A stretch of DNA of 64,000 nt from JAHEYG01 sp044229775 (GCA_044229775.1 JBGASH010000002.1:5403-69402); one strand, 5' to 3'. Shown: positions 7,776-16,888, counted from the first letter of the stretch. Made by a program: numbers and translations. Notes: generated by a model from the sequence alone, not told the origin.

Positions 7776-9725
7776 TTAAACAATTAATGCTTTTTTCTTT
7801 TCCTGTAATAATTCGATCACAGTTTCGGCAATGGCTTTCGGCGAAAAACCGCACTCTTCGTACAATTCACTTTGTTCGCCATGCTCAATGAATGTATCAG
7901 GGATACCTAGGCGTTTTACCTGCGCCGAATAATTATTGTCGGCCATAAATTCCAACACGGCGCTTCCAACACCACCTTTAATGGCACCATCTTCCACTGT
8001 AATTATTTTCTTGTATTTTGTAAATACCTCATGCAATAATTTCTCATCTAAAGGTTTTGCAAAACGCAGATCGTAGTGCGCGGGAGTAATATTATCTTTT
8101 TCTAAAATTTCAAAGGCTCTAGTCACTAAATTTCCCGGATGGCCTAAAGATAAAATAGCAATTTCTTTACCATCGCGGATTTTTCTACCCTTACCAACTT
8201 CAATTTTTTGAAATGGCGTTTTCCAGTTCACCATTACGCCGTTTCCTCTCGGATAACGAATACTAAATGGACCTTCTATTTCTTCGAGTTGGGCGGTGTA
8301 CATTAAATTGCGAAGTTCCTCTTCATTCATGGGCGCGCTCACGATCATATTTGGGATGCAACGGAAATACGCGATGTCAAAAGCACCGTGGTGTGTTGGG
8401 CCATCGGCACCGGCTAAACCGCCACGATCTAAGCAAAAAATGACTTTTAAATTTTGTAATGCTACGTCGTGCACCACTTGGTCATATGCTCTTTGCATGA
8501 ACGATGAATAAATATTACAATAAGGAACCAATCCTTGTGTAGCTAACCCGGCACTGAAAGTAACCGCATGTTGTTCGGCAATACCCACATCAATGGCGCG
8601 GTTAGGCATGGCCTTCATCATAATATTCAACGAACAGCCCGAAGGCATGGCGGGAGTGATCCCCATGATCTTTTCATTCTTTTCGGCTAACTCCACTATG
8701 GTATGACCAAACACATCCTGGTATTTTGGGGGCTGAGGTTCTTTTGGAACAACTTTTATAATTTCACCGGTCTCTTTATTGAATAATCCCGGTGCATGCC
8801 AAACGGTCTCATTACCTTCCTCACTGAACTTAAATCCTTTTCCTTTTTTGGTAAGTACGTGCAATAATTTCGGACCCGGAATATCTTTCAAGTCTTGCAT
8901 CACTTTAGTTAAACGCACGACATCGTGCCCATCCACCGGACCAAAATATCTGAACTTAAGCGATTCAAATAAATTACTTTGTTTTAACAGAGAGGTTTTA
9001 ACTGCGTTCTCCATTTTACTGGCAATTTCCTGAGCGTTAGGGCCAAACTTGCTTATTTTACCAAGCAATTCCCAAATTTTATCTTTTGCTTTATTGTAAG
9101 AGTGAGAAGTGGTAATGTCCGTTAGATACTCTTTTAAGGCGCCCACGTTAGGGTCAATGCTCATGCAATTATCATTAAGCACCACCAAAAGATTCGCATT
9201 TTCAACACCGGCATGGTTCAGCGCCTCAAAAGCCATCCCCGCGGTCATGGCGCCATCGCCAATCACAGCAATATGATGCTTATCTTTTAAACCTTTGTAT
9301 TTACTGGCAACTGCCATTCCTAATGCCGCTCCTATAGATGTGGAAGAGTGTCCCACACCGAACGTATCGTATTCGCTTTCGCTACGTTTAGGAAAACCGC
9401 TGATGCCTTTATAAATGCGGTTCGTATGAAAAATATCGCGTCGACCGGTAATTATTTTATGGCCGTATGCCTGATGGCCAACATCCCAAACTAATTGGTC
9501 GTAAGGTGTATTGAAAACATAATGTAGGGCGGCAGTTAATTCTACTACACCTAAAGAGGCCCCAAAGTGACCGCCCTTAACGGAAACAATATCAATAATG
9601 AACTGGCGCAGCTCGGCACAAAATTGTTCCAATTGATCTTCGCGCAGCTTTTTTAGGTCGGCAGGACTATTGATTTTTGCTAATAATTCACCGGGAATAA
9701 CGCCTGGTCCTTTAACAATTTCCAT
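7776..9725 (-). CDS. dxs: 1-deoxy-D-xylulose-5-phosphate synthase
   Basis: Thiamine-diphosphate enzyme condensing pyruvate and glyceraldehyde 3-phosphate, the first step of the MEP isoprenoid pathway. At 649 aa it is full length. Visible features are DVGHQAYGHKIITGR near residue 80, the ThDP motif GDGAMTAGMAFEALNHAG continuing to NDN (residues about 155-185), and the C-terminal transketolase domain with EQHAVTFSAGLA (Glu of the ThDP site) and RYPRG. A later MEP enzyme, ispG, is at 33963-35906. A TATCTTTG element ends 5 nt before the ATG, so the message may be leaderless. Confidence 0.97.
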   Translation of the reverse strand: MEIVKGPGVIPGELLAKINSPADLKKLREDQLEQFCAELRQFIIDIVSVKGGHFGASLGVVELTAALHYVFNTPYDQLVWDVGHQAYGHKIITGRRDIFHTNRIYKGISGFPKRSESEYDTFGVGHSSTSIGAALGMAVASKYKGLKDKHHIAVIGDGAMTAGMAFEALNHAGVENANLLVVLNDNCMSIDPNVGALKEYLTDITTSHSYNKAKDKIWELLGKISKFGPNAQEIASKMENAVKTSLLKQSNLFESLKFRYFGPVDGHDVVRLTKVMQDLKDIPGPKLLHVLTKKGKGFKFSEEGNETVWHAPGLFNKETGEIIKVVPKEPQPPKYQDVFGHTIVELAEKNEKIMGITPAMPSGCSLNIMMKAMPNRAIDVGIAEQHAVTFSAGLATQGLVPYCNIYSSFMQRAYDQVVHDVALQNLKVIFCLDRGGLAGADGPTHHGAFDIAYFRCIPNMIVSAPMNEEELRNLMYTAQLEEIEGPFSIRYPRGNGVMVNWKTPFQKIEVGKGRKIRDGKEIAILSLGHPGNLVTRAFEILEKDNITPAHYDLRFAKPLDEKLLHEVFTKYKKIITVEDGAIKGGVGSAVLEFMADNNYSAQVKRLGIPDTFIEHGEQSELYEECGFSPKAIAETVIELLQEKKKALIV

Positions 9726-9730
9726 TAATG

Positions 9731-9738
9731 CAAAGATA
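9731..9738 (-). promoter_or_regulatory. -7 element upstream of dxs
   Basis: The minus strand reads TATCTTTG, a perfect TAnnTTTG match, with only five bases (CATTA) before the dxs ATG. The transcription start would fall at or next to the start codon. No clear -33 TTG was found at the usual spacing. Confidence 0.5.
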
Positions 9739-9833
9739 AGGTAAAAATTAACGTGTTTTTTGACTTTTTAGTCTAGCTTAAAAGTACAATAAATGTTAAG
9801 GTAAGGGGTAGGAACCGTTGGAGTTTATGAAGA

Positions 9834-10229
9834 TCACTTTGTTGATTTATCTATAGGAAAATTTTGTTTTTTCCAGTCAGAAAAGCCTTTTTGGAGGTGA
9901 ATTACCTTAGAAAAACCCTGCTTTTCCATTAATTCTACGCATTGGCCACTGCGTCCACCGCCGGCACAATAGATCATGTATGTTTTATTGTGATCGAGAG
10001 CGGCGATCTTTTCTTCGGCATCTTTGCCTAAAAAATCGATCTGAATAGCGCCTTTTATTTTACCCTCTTTTACAATTTCATCAGTTGTTCGAAGGTCGAT
10101 CAAAACGCCTGATTTGTTATCAACGTATTTTTTAAAAGCTGCCGCATCTACATTTTCGACAACCGTTTTATTTTGCGCAAAAAAACCAGTTAGGGCAAAA
10201 ACAAAAATAAGGGTCAATAATTTTTTCAT
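9834..10229 (-). CDS. Exported rhodanese-like domain protein
   Basis: A single rhodanese domain behind a signal peptide (MKKLLTLIFVFALTGFFAQ), so likely periplasmic. The active-site loop is YCAGGGRSGQ with the catalytic Cys; the CH2A-like start GVLIDLRTTDEI is also present. Such proteins transfer sulfane sulfur or bind it, and the true partner is unknown. I prefer the ATG at 10229 over a TTG two codons upstream. It is separated from dxs by about 100 bp and has its own TATCTTTG promoter element. Confidence 0.85.
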   Translation of the reverse strand: MKKLLTLIFVFALTGFFAQNKTVVENVDAAAFKKYVDNKSGVLIDLRTTDEIVKEGKIKGAIQIDFLGKDAEEKIAALDHNKTYMIYCAGGGRSGQCVELMEKQGFSKVIHLQKGFSDWKKQNFPIDKSTK

Positions 10230-10245
10230 GATCAATTTATTTGAA

Positions 10246-10253
10246 CAAAGATA
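10246..10253 (-). promoter_or_regulatory. -7 element upstream of the rhodanese gene
   Basis: The minus strand reads TATCTTTG (TAnnTTTG). A TTG lies about 22 bp further upstream, within the usual -33 spacing. The element ends 16 nt before the ATG at 10229. Confidence 0.55.
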
Positions 10254-10300
10254 AAGATTTTAAAAGGGATAATAGCAATTTATAACTGACACTGGTCATG

Positions 10301-11491
10301 TTAAGCCGTTTTTTTAATCAGCGCCATGTAAAACCCGTCAAATCCTTCCGAAGGATAAAGTGTTTTTTCACGGATCAATTCAAAATGGGGATGCTCACTT
10401 AAAAACTTTTGAGTTTGTTGTTGATTTTCGGAAGGCAAAATGCTGCAGGTAGAATAAACCATTTGGCCGCCCGCTTTCAGCATTACCGAATAATCTTTCA
10501 AGATGGTATATTGCAACTGCTTTGTTTTTTCTATCACCTCTTCACTTAACTTCCATTTGGTATCAGGGTTTCTTTTTATCACACCGATACCACTGCATGG
10601 AACATCCAATAACAAGCGGTCGGCGGTATTTTCGAGTTGTTTTATGGTGTTAGCCTGAACACTGATCAAGCGCGTTTCAATATTGAAAGCGCCTGCCCGC
10701 TTAGCGCGCTTCTTTAAATTTTCCAGTTTCCATTCTTCCACATCCAGCGCCACGATCTTCCCCTTGTTGTGCATTAGAGCCGCAAGGTGCAAAGCTTTTC
10801 CGCCGCCTCCTGCGCATGCGTCTATCACTTTTTGCCCCGGTTCAACACTTAAAAATTCAGCGATCAATTGCGAGCCTGCGTCCTGTACCTCAAAAAAACC
10901 TTCTTTGAACAACGGTGATGAAAAAATGTTTTGCCGGTTTACCAACTGGATAGCTTCTGGAAAACCTTTTATTTGTTCAACAGTAATTTCGGCTTCCCTA
11001 AACTTATTAAGCAGTTGTGTTTTTTTTATCTTTAAAGTGTTTATCCGTAAAACAACTTTGGCGGGTTCGTTGAGGGCTGTGGCCTCTCTCAGCCAAAGAT
11101 CTTTTCCTAATTCTTTTTCGCATAAATTCCATAATACATCAGGATAAGAAAGGCGAACCGCATCGTTAAAGGATTCTTTCTTTTTTATTTCAAATAATTT
11201 GGTGTTGATGGTTTGGTAATCGGGCCATTCGGGAAGGGGAAGGTTCTTTTGCCACAAATAAGCGGCAAAGATCAATCGGAAATTTTTTTCACTTCCGGCA
11301 ATAAAAGAAAGATAGCGGTAATTTCGGGTAATATCATAAACGCTTTCAGCAATAAATTTGCGGTCGCGCGAACCCCATTGTTTGTTTTGTTTGAACGCAT
11401 ATTCCAAAACCTTATCAGAATATCTTTTTTCCAGCATGATCTGTCCCAAACAGGTAATAATAGCCTCAACAGTATTTTTATGGAATTTCAT
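10301..11491 (-). CDS. RsmB/NOP2-family rRNA (cytosine-C5) methyltransferase
   Basis: A 396-aa SAM-dependent RNA m5C methyltransferase. An N-terminal NusB-like RNA-binding region (about 1-140) is followed by the Rossmann domain with the SAM loop DACAGGGGKALHLA (about 240-253) and the two characteristic Cys motifs LDVPCSGIG (about 312) and YSTCS (about 370), which give the catalytic and release cysteines. The expected target is 16S rRNA C967 if this is true RsmB, but Bacteroidota paralogues differ, so I give no symbol. It is transcribed on the minus strand, 72 bp upstream of the rhodanese gene. Confidence 0.9.
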   Translation of the reverse strand: MKFHKNTVEAIITCLGQIMLEKRYSDKVLEYAFKQNKQWGSRDRKFIAESVYDITRNYRYLSFIAGSEKNFRLIFAAYLWQKNLPLPEWPDYQTINTKLFEIKKKESFNDAVRLSYPDVLWNLCEKELGKDLWLREATALNEPAKVVLRINTLKIKKTQLLNKFREAEITVEQIKGFPEAIQLVNRQNIFSSPLFKEGFFEVQDAGSQLIAEFLSVEPGQKVIDACAGGGGKALHLAALMHNKGKIVALDVEEWKLENLKKRAKRAGAFNIETRLISVQANTIKQLENTADRLLLDVPCSGIGVIKRNPDTKWKLSEEVIEKTKQLQYTILKDYSVMLKAGGQMVYSTCSILPSENQQQTQKFLSEHPHFELIREKTLYPSEGFDGFYMALIKKTA

Positions 11492-11596
11492 TTCGCCAGC
11501 TAAGGTAACAAAAGCATCCGCTATTTAAAGATTTTTGAGCGGGATTTGCTTTTCATATTATTTTGTATAATTTTATATGACCAAGAAAAAAGGATC

Positions 11597-12664
11597 ATGA
11601 AAAAACAGTTACTCATCCTCTTTATTGTTATTTCCGGTGTTATAAGATCACAACTACCTCCGGTGGCACAGGCGCTTTACGACTCGTGTTATAAAAAGGA
11701 CATCAACCGTGGAAAATATTCGGTAGATAGCGGGGCGGTTGCCATTGCTACTCCCGATGGAAATTCCTTTTATTTAAAATGGTTCCCGGCTTCTGCAACA
11801 CCTTCAGCTACTCCTCTTATGGTAACACTGCATGGCAGCAATGGAAACGCGTTCAACGAATTTTATCTCTGGCACCAGCGTGCTAAGAAAAAAGGAGTAG
11901 GTATCATTGCGTTGCAATGGTATCGCGGCGATTGGACCTCACCACCCAATGATTACTTTAACGATACCATTTTGTATACCGACATCGATTCGGCATTAAG
12001 AAAGATAAAATATCCTTCCAACAAAGCAATGTACCATGGTTTTAGCAGGGGTTCGGCACGATCATATGCCATTGCTTTCAGAGATGTACACAGTAGTGGT
12101 AAAAATTATTTTTGTACGATCTTCTCTAATGCGGGTAAACCCGATTCGGCTTATCCTATTTATGGTATTATTAATGGAGGCACTTATGGCCATACTTTTT
12201 TAACGGGAAAAAAATGGGGGATGTTCGGGGGAGGACAAGATCCTAATCAGGGCGTATCAGGAATTCAGGGAATGAACATGGCGAAGAATTGGGTACAAGC
12301 CAATGGCGGAACAGTTGGTTTATTTATAATGGATGCCGGTCTTAATCATAATGGGTTTTGTACAGTGGATGCTTATATGGATTCGGCCTTGAGTTATTAT
12401 AAGCAATGCTATAACTTTTCGGGACTAACAGAATTGAGCAATGTCAAAGAGCAACGCCTTTACCCTAATCCAACTCACAATAGTGTAACCATTAACAAAA
12501 CGGATGCAAAAACTGAACAGCTACAAGTGATCAACGCGGTAGGTTCGTTAGTTAAGCGTGTTAGAATAACCGAAGAGAAAACCGTGATCGATCTTTCTGA
12601 CCTCGCGCCCGGCATTTATATTTTTATTCTTGGTAATGAAAAATATAAGGTGGTAAAAGAGTAA
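11597..12664 (+). CDS. Secreted alpha/beta-hydrolase-like protein with T9SS sorting domain
   Basis: 355 residues from the ATG at 11597, chosen because a clean signal peptide follows (MKKQLLILFIVISGVIRSQ). The middle resembles an esterase/hydrolase fold: LMVTLHGSNGNAF, then the nucleophile elbow GFSRGSA, and a candidate catalytic His in LNHNGFC. The last 80 residues are a type A T9SS sorting domain (LYPNPTHNSVTI to the GIYIF motif), so the enzyme is probably exported across the outer membrane and surface-attached or released. The substrate is unknown. It stands alone between the RsmB-like and ChaN-like genes. Confidence 0.83.
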   Translation: MKKQLLILFIVISGVIRSQLPPVAQALYDSCYKKDINRGKYSVDSGAVAIATPDGNSFYLKWFPASATPSATPLMVTLHGSNGNAFNEFYLWHQRAKKKGVGIIALQWYRGDWTSPPNDYFNDTILYTDIDSALRKIKYPSNKAMYHGFSRGSARSYAIAFRDVHSSGKNYFCTIFSNAGKPDSAYPIYGIINGGTYGHTFLTGKKWGMFGGGQDPNQGVSGIQGMNMAKNWVQANGGTVGLFIMDAGLNHNGFCTVDAYMDSALSYYKQCYNFSGLTELSNVKEQRLYPNPTHNSVTINKTDAKTEQLQVINAVGSLVKRVRITEEKTVIDLSDLAPGIYIFILGNEKYKVVKE

Positions 12665-12748
12665 TAAACGAAGGACAACTGTTAATCCCATTTAGATGAT
12701 ATAAATCACCGTTCAGCATTATTTATTTTTCTAAAGGCGGAATAATCT

Positions 12749-12756
12749 TACTTTTG
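12749..12756 (+). promoter_or_regulatory. -7 element upstream of the ChaN-like gene
   Basis: TACTTTTG, a perfect TAnnTTTG match, 18 nt before the ATG at 12775. The -33 region is T-rich (around 12724-12730) but lacks a clear TTG. Confidence 0.5.
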
Positions 12757-12774
12757 CGAGCATTGAATTGAACC

Positions 12775-13698
12775 ATGAAAAATCTCTCCCTTTTATTATT
12801 AGCGATCCCTTTTTTTGTAAAAAGTCAATCTACGTTATCAGAAAGTAACTATAAAATTTATTCGGTTAAGTTAAATAAAGAAATTGCGATCAGTGATATA
12901 GTTGAAGACATGAAAGGCGCTGATGTGCTCTTTTATGGCGAAGAACATAATGATAGTGTAACGCACTATCTGGAAAAGACCATTTTCGAAAAATTGGTAA
13001 CTCAATATAAAATGGCGTTGTCGATGGAAATGTTTGATCGTGATGTGCAACCGGTAATGAACGAATATTTGAAAGACCTGATCCGCGAAAAGAATTTTAA
13101 AAAGGACGCGCGTGTTTGGAGCAATTATCGCGATTACCGGCCAATGGTTGAATTGGCCAAAGAAAAGAAGCTGGATGTAGTTTGTGCAAACGCGGCGGGA
13201 CGATACTCTAATCTTGCCGGAAGAAAAGGACAAAAAGGATTAATGGAGCTTCCAGAAGAATCGAAAAAATTCTTTGCGCCTTTACCTTTTGATACCGCTA
13301 CCGGAAAATATTATGAAAAACTTTTAATTATATCGGGTCACGATCCCTCGGCAAAAAAAGACACTTCTAAAAAAGCCATGCCTGCCGGCGGTGGGATGGG
13401 TAATTTTAATTTAATGATGGGACAATCCACCTGGGACGCTACGATGGCGTATTCCATATCTGAATACATGAAAAAAAATAAAGATAAAAAAGTGTTTCAG
13501 GTAAATGGCCGTTTTCACAGTGATGAAGGGTTTGCGGTGGTAACACAATTAAGGAAATATAATCCCAAAGCAAAGATCCTGATCATTTCATCAGGTTCCG
13601 ATGAAAAATTTCCGGCCATCGATTGGAGCCAGTATAAAAATAACGGGGATTATATTATTGTAACAGATCCAAAGGTTCCGAAAACCTACAAAGAGTAA
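12775..13698 (+). CDS. ChaN-like (haem-regulated iron-uptake) family protein
   Basis: An exported 307-aa protein (signal peptide MKNLSLLLLAIPFFVKSQS). It matches the ChaN/PhuW fold: YGEEHNDSVTH near residue 55, LSMEMFDRDVQPVMNEYL near 80-97, a YRDYRPMVELAKEKKLDVV stretch, and FQVNGRFHSDEG near 240-251. ChaN is a haem-binding lipoprotein in Campylobacter; here there is no lipobox Cys, so the attachment and role are inferred. It is monocistronic by spacing, with a TACTTTTG promoter element, and converges with the 133-aa gene. Confidence 0.8.
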   Translation: MKNLSLLLLAIPFFVKSQSTLSESNYKIYSVKLNKEIAISDIVEDMKGADVLFYGEEHNDSVTHYLEKTIFEKLVTQYKMALSMEMFDRDVQPVMNEYLKDLIREKNFKKDARVWSNYRDYRPMVELAKEKKLDVVCANAAGRYSNLAGRKGQKGLMELPEESKKFFAPLPFDTATGKYYEKLLIISGHDPSAKKDTSKKAMPAGGGMGNFNLMMGQSTWDATMAYSISEYMKKNKDKKVFQVNGRFHSDEGFAVVTQLRKYNPKAKILIISSGSDEKFPAIDWSQYKNNGDYIIVTDPKVPKTYKE

Positions 13699-13714
13699 AG
13701 CTTCTCTTAATTCG

Positions 13715-14116
13715 TTAAACGTTTGCTGTGCGAAGTTGTTCTTTAAGCCATTTCTCGGCCTCTTCTTCGTGTTCAAACATTTTGGTGCGAACGCTTGGCT
13801 TATGAAAATTAATGTAAACACTACCCATTAAACGTACAGGAAGCGATCTAATAACCAACGCTTCGGCAATACGTCCAACAGGATCGGTTTGCGAGGAATA
13901 TTCGCGGGCTTCTTTTGTAGCAGAAGTTCTTTTACCTGGAATTGCCAATAGAACATAAGGACGGCCCTGCGAAAATTCTTCACAGATCTTTCGCTGTTCG
14001 ATAATATCCTCTAATTCAAGTTCCACATCATCGTCTAATACGGCCCTTATTAACGATATACCATCGAAAAACATATCAGCGTGTTTGGCCCTTATAAAAT
14101 CTTTGAAATTGTTCAT
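13715..14116 (-). CDS. Small uncharacterised protein, STAS/SpoIIAA-like (DUF7793-like)
   Basis: 133 aa, cytosolic, acidic N-terminus. The pattern ELEDIIEQRKICEEFSQGRPYVLLAIPGK, then TKEAREYSS, LVIRSLPVRLMGSVYINFHKPSVRTKMF and a final EEAEKWLKEQL, resembles STAS-like regulators of the DUF7793 type found in Flavobacteria-related genomes. The family assignment is from memory. Function is unknown. It is alone on the minus strand between the ChaN-like gene (convergent) and the repeat protein (divergent). Confidence 0.65.
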   Translation of the reverse strand: MNNFKDFIRAKHADMFFDGISLIRAVLDDDVELELEDIIEQRKICEEFSQGRPYVLLAIPGKRTSATKEAREYSSQTDPVGRIAEALVIRSLPVRLMGSVYINFHKPSVRTKMFEHEEEAEKWLKEQLRTANV

Positions 14117-14238
14117 CTAAAACCTCTCGCAATATAAGGATTTTTGTTAAAATTGTTAAAACACTTTACCGCGAATATTGCTTTTCCGACCACTTATTAA
14201 GTAAAACAGTATTGGGGTTAAAATATAGTTAAAAGCCG

Positions 14239-14268
14239 TTTTTGGTAATAGAATAAGCCATAATTTTG
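14239..14268 (+). promoter_or_regulatory. Probable promoter of the Tyr/Gly-rich protein gene
   Basis: TTTTTG (14239-14244), a 16-bp spacer, then TAATTTTG (14261-14268), a perfect TAnnTTTG. The ATG at 14308 is 39 nt downstream. Confidence 0.5.
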
Positions 14269-14307
14269 GTATAGAATTTGAATCTAACCCTATTAAAACC
14301 TAATAAA

Positions 14308-14796
14308 ATGAAAACAACAGCAATAATTTTAGCGATGGTTGGAGTTTATACTCTAAAAGCCCAAAACACGACTTTGGCGCCTGACCAAAATCCTAATTAT
14401 ATGAAGTCGCAAGAAAAGTATATGGCCAAGCGGGATGAGTTGATCGCCTCCGAAGGAGAAACGATCCAACAAACCTATGTAGCCATTGACGAGTTCCAAA
14501 AGAACAAAAAGGCACGACTTGCCCGCAGAGCACAACGTCAAAGCTGGCGTCAAGATAGGCGCATGGCCCGTATTCAAAACGGCTATGGCTACAGACGCTA
14601 TAGTTATTATGCGCCATATGGTGGTTATTATGGTAATAACGGGTATTATAACGGGAACTATGGTTATAATAACGGATATTATAATGGTTATGGTTACAAT
14701 AACTACGGTTATTATTCACCAGGATGGGTACAACCGGTTGCCGCTGCCGCCAACACTGTTTTGTTGGGATACTTTTTATATAAACTTTTTAAATAA
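14308..14796 (+). CDS. Secreted Tyr/Gly/Asn-rich repeat protein
   Basis: 162 aa from the ATG at 14308, which begins a signal peptide (MKTTAIILAMVGVYTLKAQ). A basic, charged helical middle (about residues 40-90, with RARRAQRQSWRQDRRMAR-type composition) is followed by about 45 residues of YNNGYYNGYGYNNYGY-type low-complexity repeats, then a hydrophobic end (about 20 residues) finishing YKLFK. The layout suggests an envelope-associated or self-assembling protein, with the C-terminal segment as a possible anchor. No known function. The longer reading from 14278 lacks a better signal. Confidence 0.68.
   Translation: MKTTAIILAMVGVYTLKAQNTTLAPDQNPNYMKSQEKYMAKRDELIASEGETIQQTYVAIDEFQKNKKARLARRAQRQSWRQDRRMARIQNGYGYRRYSYYAPYGGYYGNNGYYNGNYGYNNGYYNGYGYNNYGYYSPGWVQPVAAAANTVLLGYFLYKLFK
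14581..14716 (+). repeat. Coding tandem repeat (Tyr/Gly/Asn codons)
   Basis: Irregular short tandem units built from GGTTATTAT, AATAACGGG and TATAACGG-like words, encoding runs of Gly-Tyr-Tyr-Asn inside the secreted protein. The reading frame is kept throughout. Confidence 0.75.
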
Positions 14797-14821
14797 CTTT
14801 ACCCCGCAAATAAACAAACAC

Positions 14822-14844
14822 GGGATCTTTAGATCAAAGATCCC
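14822..14844 (+). other. Perfect intergenic hairpin upstream of the LpoB-like gene
   Basis: GGGATCTTT, loop AGATC, AAAGATCCC: a perfect 9-bp stem 26 nt after the repeat-protein stop and 30 nt before the LpoB-like ATG. There is no T-tract, so it is not a standard intrinsic terminator. It could stabilise or separate the two messages. Confidence 0.6.
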
Positions 14845-14874
14845 AGGCCATCTTAACAAACTAAAAAATCTATT

Positions 14875-15459
14875 ATGAAAAAGAGTATAATGTTAATTGC
14901 AATTGCAACAGGGCTTGTATTTGCATCATGTAACCGAAAAGTTACCCGCATCAGCGAAAATAAAGAAGTGGATCTTAGTGGTCGTTGGAATAATACCGAC
15001 TCTAAACTAACCGCCGATGAAATGATAAAAGAATGTCATGGCGGAAAATGGATCGGTAACTTTACCGAAAAAAATCCGGGTAAAAAACCGGTAGTAATAG
15101 TAGGCTTTGTAAAAAACAAAAGTCACGAACACATTGAAGCCGAAACGTTCATGATGGACCTCGAAAAAGCTTTCGTTAATCAGGCTATGGTAAAATTAGT
15201 ACAGGGTGGCGAAAAGAGAAATCAGATCAGAGGCGAACGTGCCGACCAACAAGAGAACGCTTCCGAAAGCACCATGAAAAAATTTGGTTTGGAAATGGGC
15301 GCCGATTTTATGATGCAAGGCGACATCAATTCAATTGTTGACTCGTATAAGAATAAAAAAGTGGTGTATTACCAGATCAACTTACAGTTAACCGACATGC
15401 AGTCGAACGAAGTAGTATGGATAGGCGATAAAAAGATCACTAAATACATTAAAAATTAA
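14875..15459 (+). CDS. LpoB-like lipoprotein (penicillin-binding protein activator)
   Basis: 194 aa with a lipoprotein signal (GLVFASC, lipobox Cys19). The mature domain matches the LpoB/CsgG-like fold: KKPVVIVGFVKNKSHEHIEAE, then DLEKAFVNQAMVKLVQ, the Glu/Gln-rich RGERADQQENAS and GADFMMQGDINSIVD, ending with INLQLTDMQSNEVVWIG. In Enterobacteria LpoB spans the periplasm to stimulate PBP1b; the same role here is inferred. It is followed by two further exported proteins with short gaps, likely an operon. Its own gap upstream carries a stable hairpin. Confidence 0.85.
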   Translation: MKKSIMLIAIATGLVFASCNRKVTRISENKEVDLSGRWNNTDSKLTADEMIKECHGGKWIGNFTEKNPGKKPVVIVGFVKNKSHEHIEAETFMMDLEKAFVNQAMVKLVQGGEKRNQIRGERADQQENASESTMKKFGLEMGADFMMQGDINSIVDSYKNKKVVYYQINLQLTDMQSNEVVWIGDKKITKYIKN

Positions 15460-15480
15460 TGCCTGTTACAAAAAAGTTAT

Positions 15481-16881
15481 ATGCGCACAAGAGCTTCCAT
15501 AATAGTTAATGCTGTTTTATTAATTGTTTGCTTAAGCTCTTGTGCCACCTATTACGATAAGATCATCCAGTTCCACTCCAACCTTGATGCCCAAGACTAC
15601 ACGGCCGCCGAAAAAAGTTTACAAACCAATAAATTCATTCATCGCAAACGCAACCGCGCGTTATTTTGTTTAGAAGCGGGTAAACTTTATCACCTTCAGC
15701 ACAACTTTGATTCGAGCAATTATTATTTTAATCTGGCCGATATTTTAATGGATGAAAAGAACAACATTAAAAATTTAGCGGGCGAAATATTGATCAACTC
15801 GGCTCAAACCACCTATAATGGCGAAGATTTTGAAAAAGTAATGCTGCAGTATTATAAGGCCCTTAATTATTTTTATTTGGGAAAAAAGGAAGACGCTATT
15901 GTGGAAGCACGAAGGATGAATTTGCGACTCATGGATCTGGGAAATAAACGCGGGAACGAAAAACGCAATTATAAGAACGATGCTTTTGGACAATGGTTCA
16001 TGGGGGTGCTTTATGAATCGAATAACGATTATAACAACGCCTTTATTGCTTACCGGAACGCCGCCGATCTTTATGAGAACAATAAGAACGTGTATTACGG
16101 TGTTGTAATACCAGAGCAATTAAAAAAAGACGTGATAAGAACGGCGTTATATAACGGATTTAGTGAACAGGCCCGTGAGTACCAGGATAAATGGGGCATA
16201 CATGTTGACCTTCCTAAAAAAGGACAAAGTGAATTGGTGGTGATTTGGGAAAATGGTATTGCCCCTGTAAAGCAGGAAAATGATGTATTCTTCACGCTGG
16301 CCAAAAATCAGTTTGGCGCCTTTTCGTTCATTAGCAACGATGGGTATATCAATATTCCTTTTAACTGGCCTTCGTATTCAAAAGGCAGTAATATTAAACC
16401 ATCCGAACTTGGCGCTTTCAGGATAGCTTTTCCTAAATACGTTATGCAAATGCCTTTCTACAATCAGGCTTTCATCAAACAAGATAGTGTAAATTATAAA
16501 TTGGAAATGACCGAAGACCTTAACATTATTGCCGTTGAGGTATTGCGCGACCGACTTGTAAAAGAAGCGGCCATTGCTTTATCGCGATTAGCAATAAAGA
16601 AAGCGGCCGAGTATGAATTAAGAAGAGAAAAACAAGAAGGACTTGGTGCAATTGTTGAAATTGCCGGATTGATAATGGAAAAAGCCGATACACGTAACTG
16701 GCAAAGTTTACCGGCTAACATACAATTTGCAAGAATTCCATTACAGGAAGGAGAAAATAAGTTAACCCTGCAATTGAAAGGACAAACAACCGATTCTATT
16801 CCGCTTACCGTAAAATCTAATGGCGGCTTGCAGATAATAAATCTTTGTAATCTAAAACACTATCCGGCCCCGTTGCGGTAG
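15481..16881 (+). CDS. TPR-like lipoprotein (COG3014-like) next to LpoB-like gene
   Basis: 466 aa with a lipobox (LIVCLSSC). The N-terminal half (about 30-230) is helical with TPR-like spacing, including LQHNFDSSNYYFNLADILMD and YESNNDYNNAFIAYRNAADLY; the C-terminal half is mostly beta and ends in Gly/Pro-rich strands. From memory, COG3014 proteins of this type sit beside LpoB-like genes in some Gammaproteobacteria, so a joint role in peptidoglycan synthase control is plausible but unproven. It starts 21 nt after the LpoB-like stop and ends 7 nt before the next gene. Confidence 0.72.
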   Translation: MRTRASIIVNAVLLIVCLSSCATYYDKIIQFHSNLDAQDYTAAEKSLQTNKFIHRKRNRALFCLEAGKLYHLQHNFDSSNYYFNLADILMDEKNNIKNLAGEILINSAQTTYNGEDFEKVMLQYYKALNYFYLGKKEDAIVEARRMNLRLMDLGNKRGNEKRNYKNDAFGQWFMGVLYESNNDYNNAFIAYRNAADLYENNKNVYYGVVIPEQLKKDVIRTALYNGFSEQAREYQDKWGIHVDLPKKGQSELVVIWENGIAPVKQENDVFFTLAKNQFGAFSFISNDGYINIPFNWPSYSKGSNIKPSELGAFRIAFPKYVMQMPFYNQAFIKQDSVNYKLEMTEDLNIIAVEVLRDRLVKEAAIALSRLAIKKAAEYELRREKQEGLGAIVEIAGLIMEKADTRNWQSLPANIQFARIPLQEGENKLTLQLKGQTTDSIPLTVKSNGGLQIINLCNLKHYPAPLR

Positions 16882-16888
16882 TTCGATC

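Noticed and set aside
13591..13821. Minus-strand frame overlapping the ChaN-like 3' end
   Set aside because: It overlaps two better-supported genes and has no coding features.
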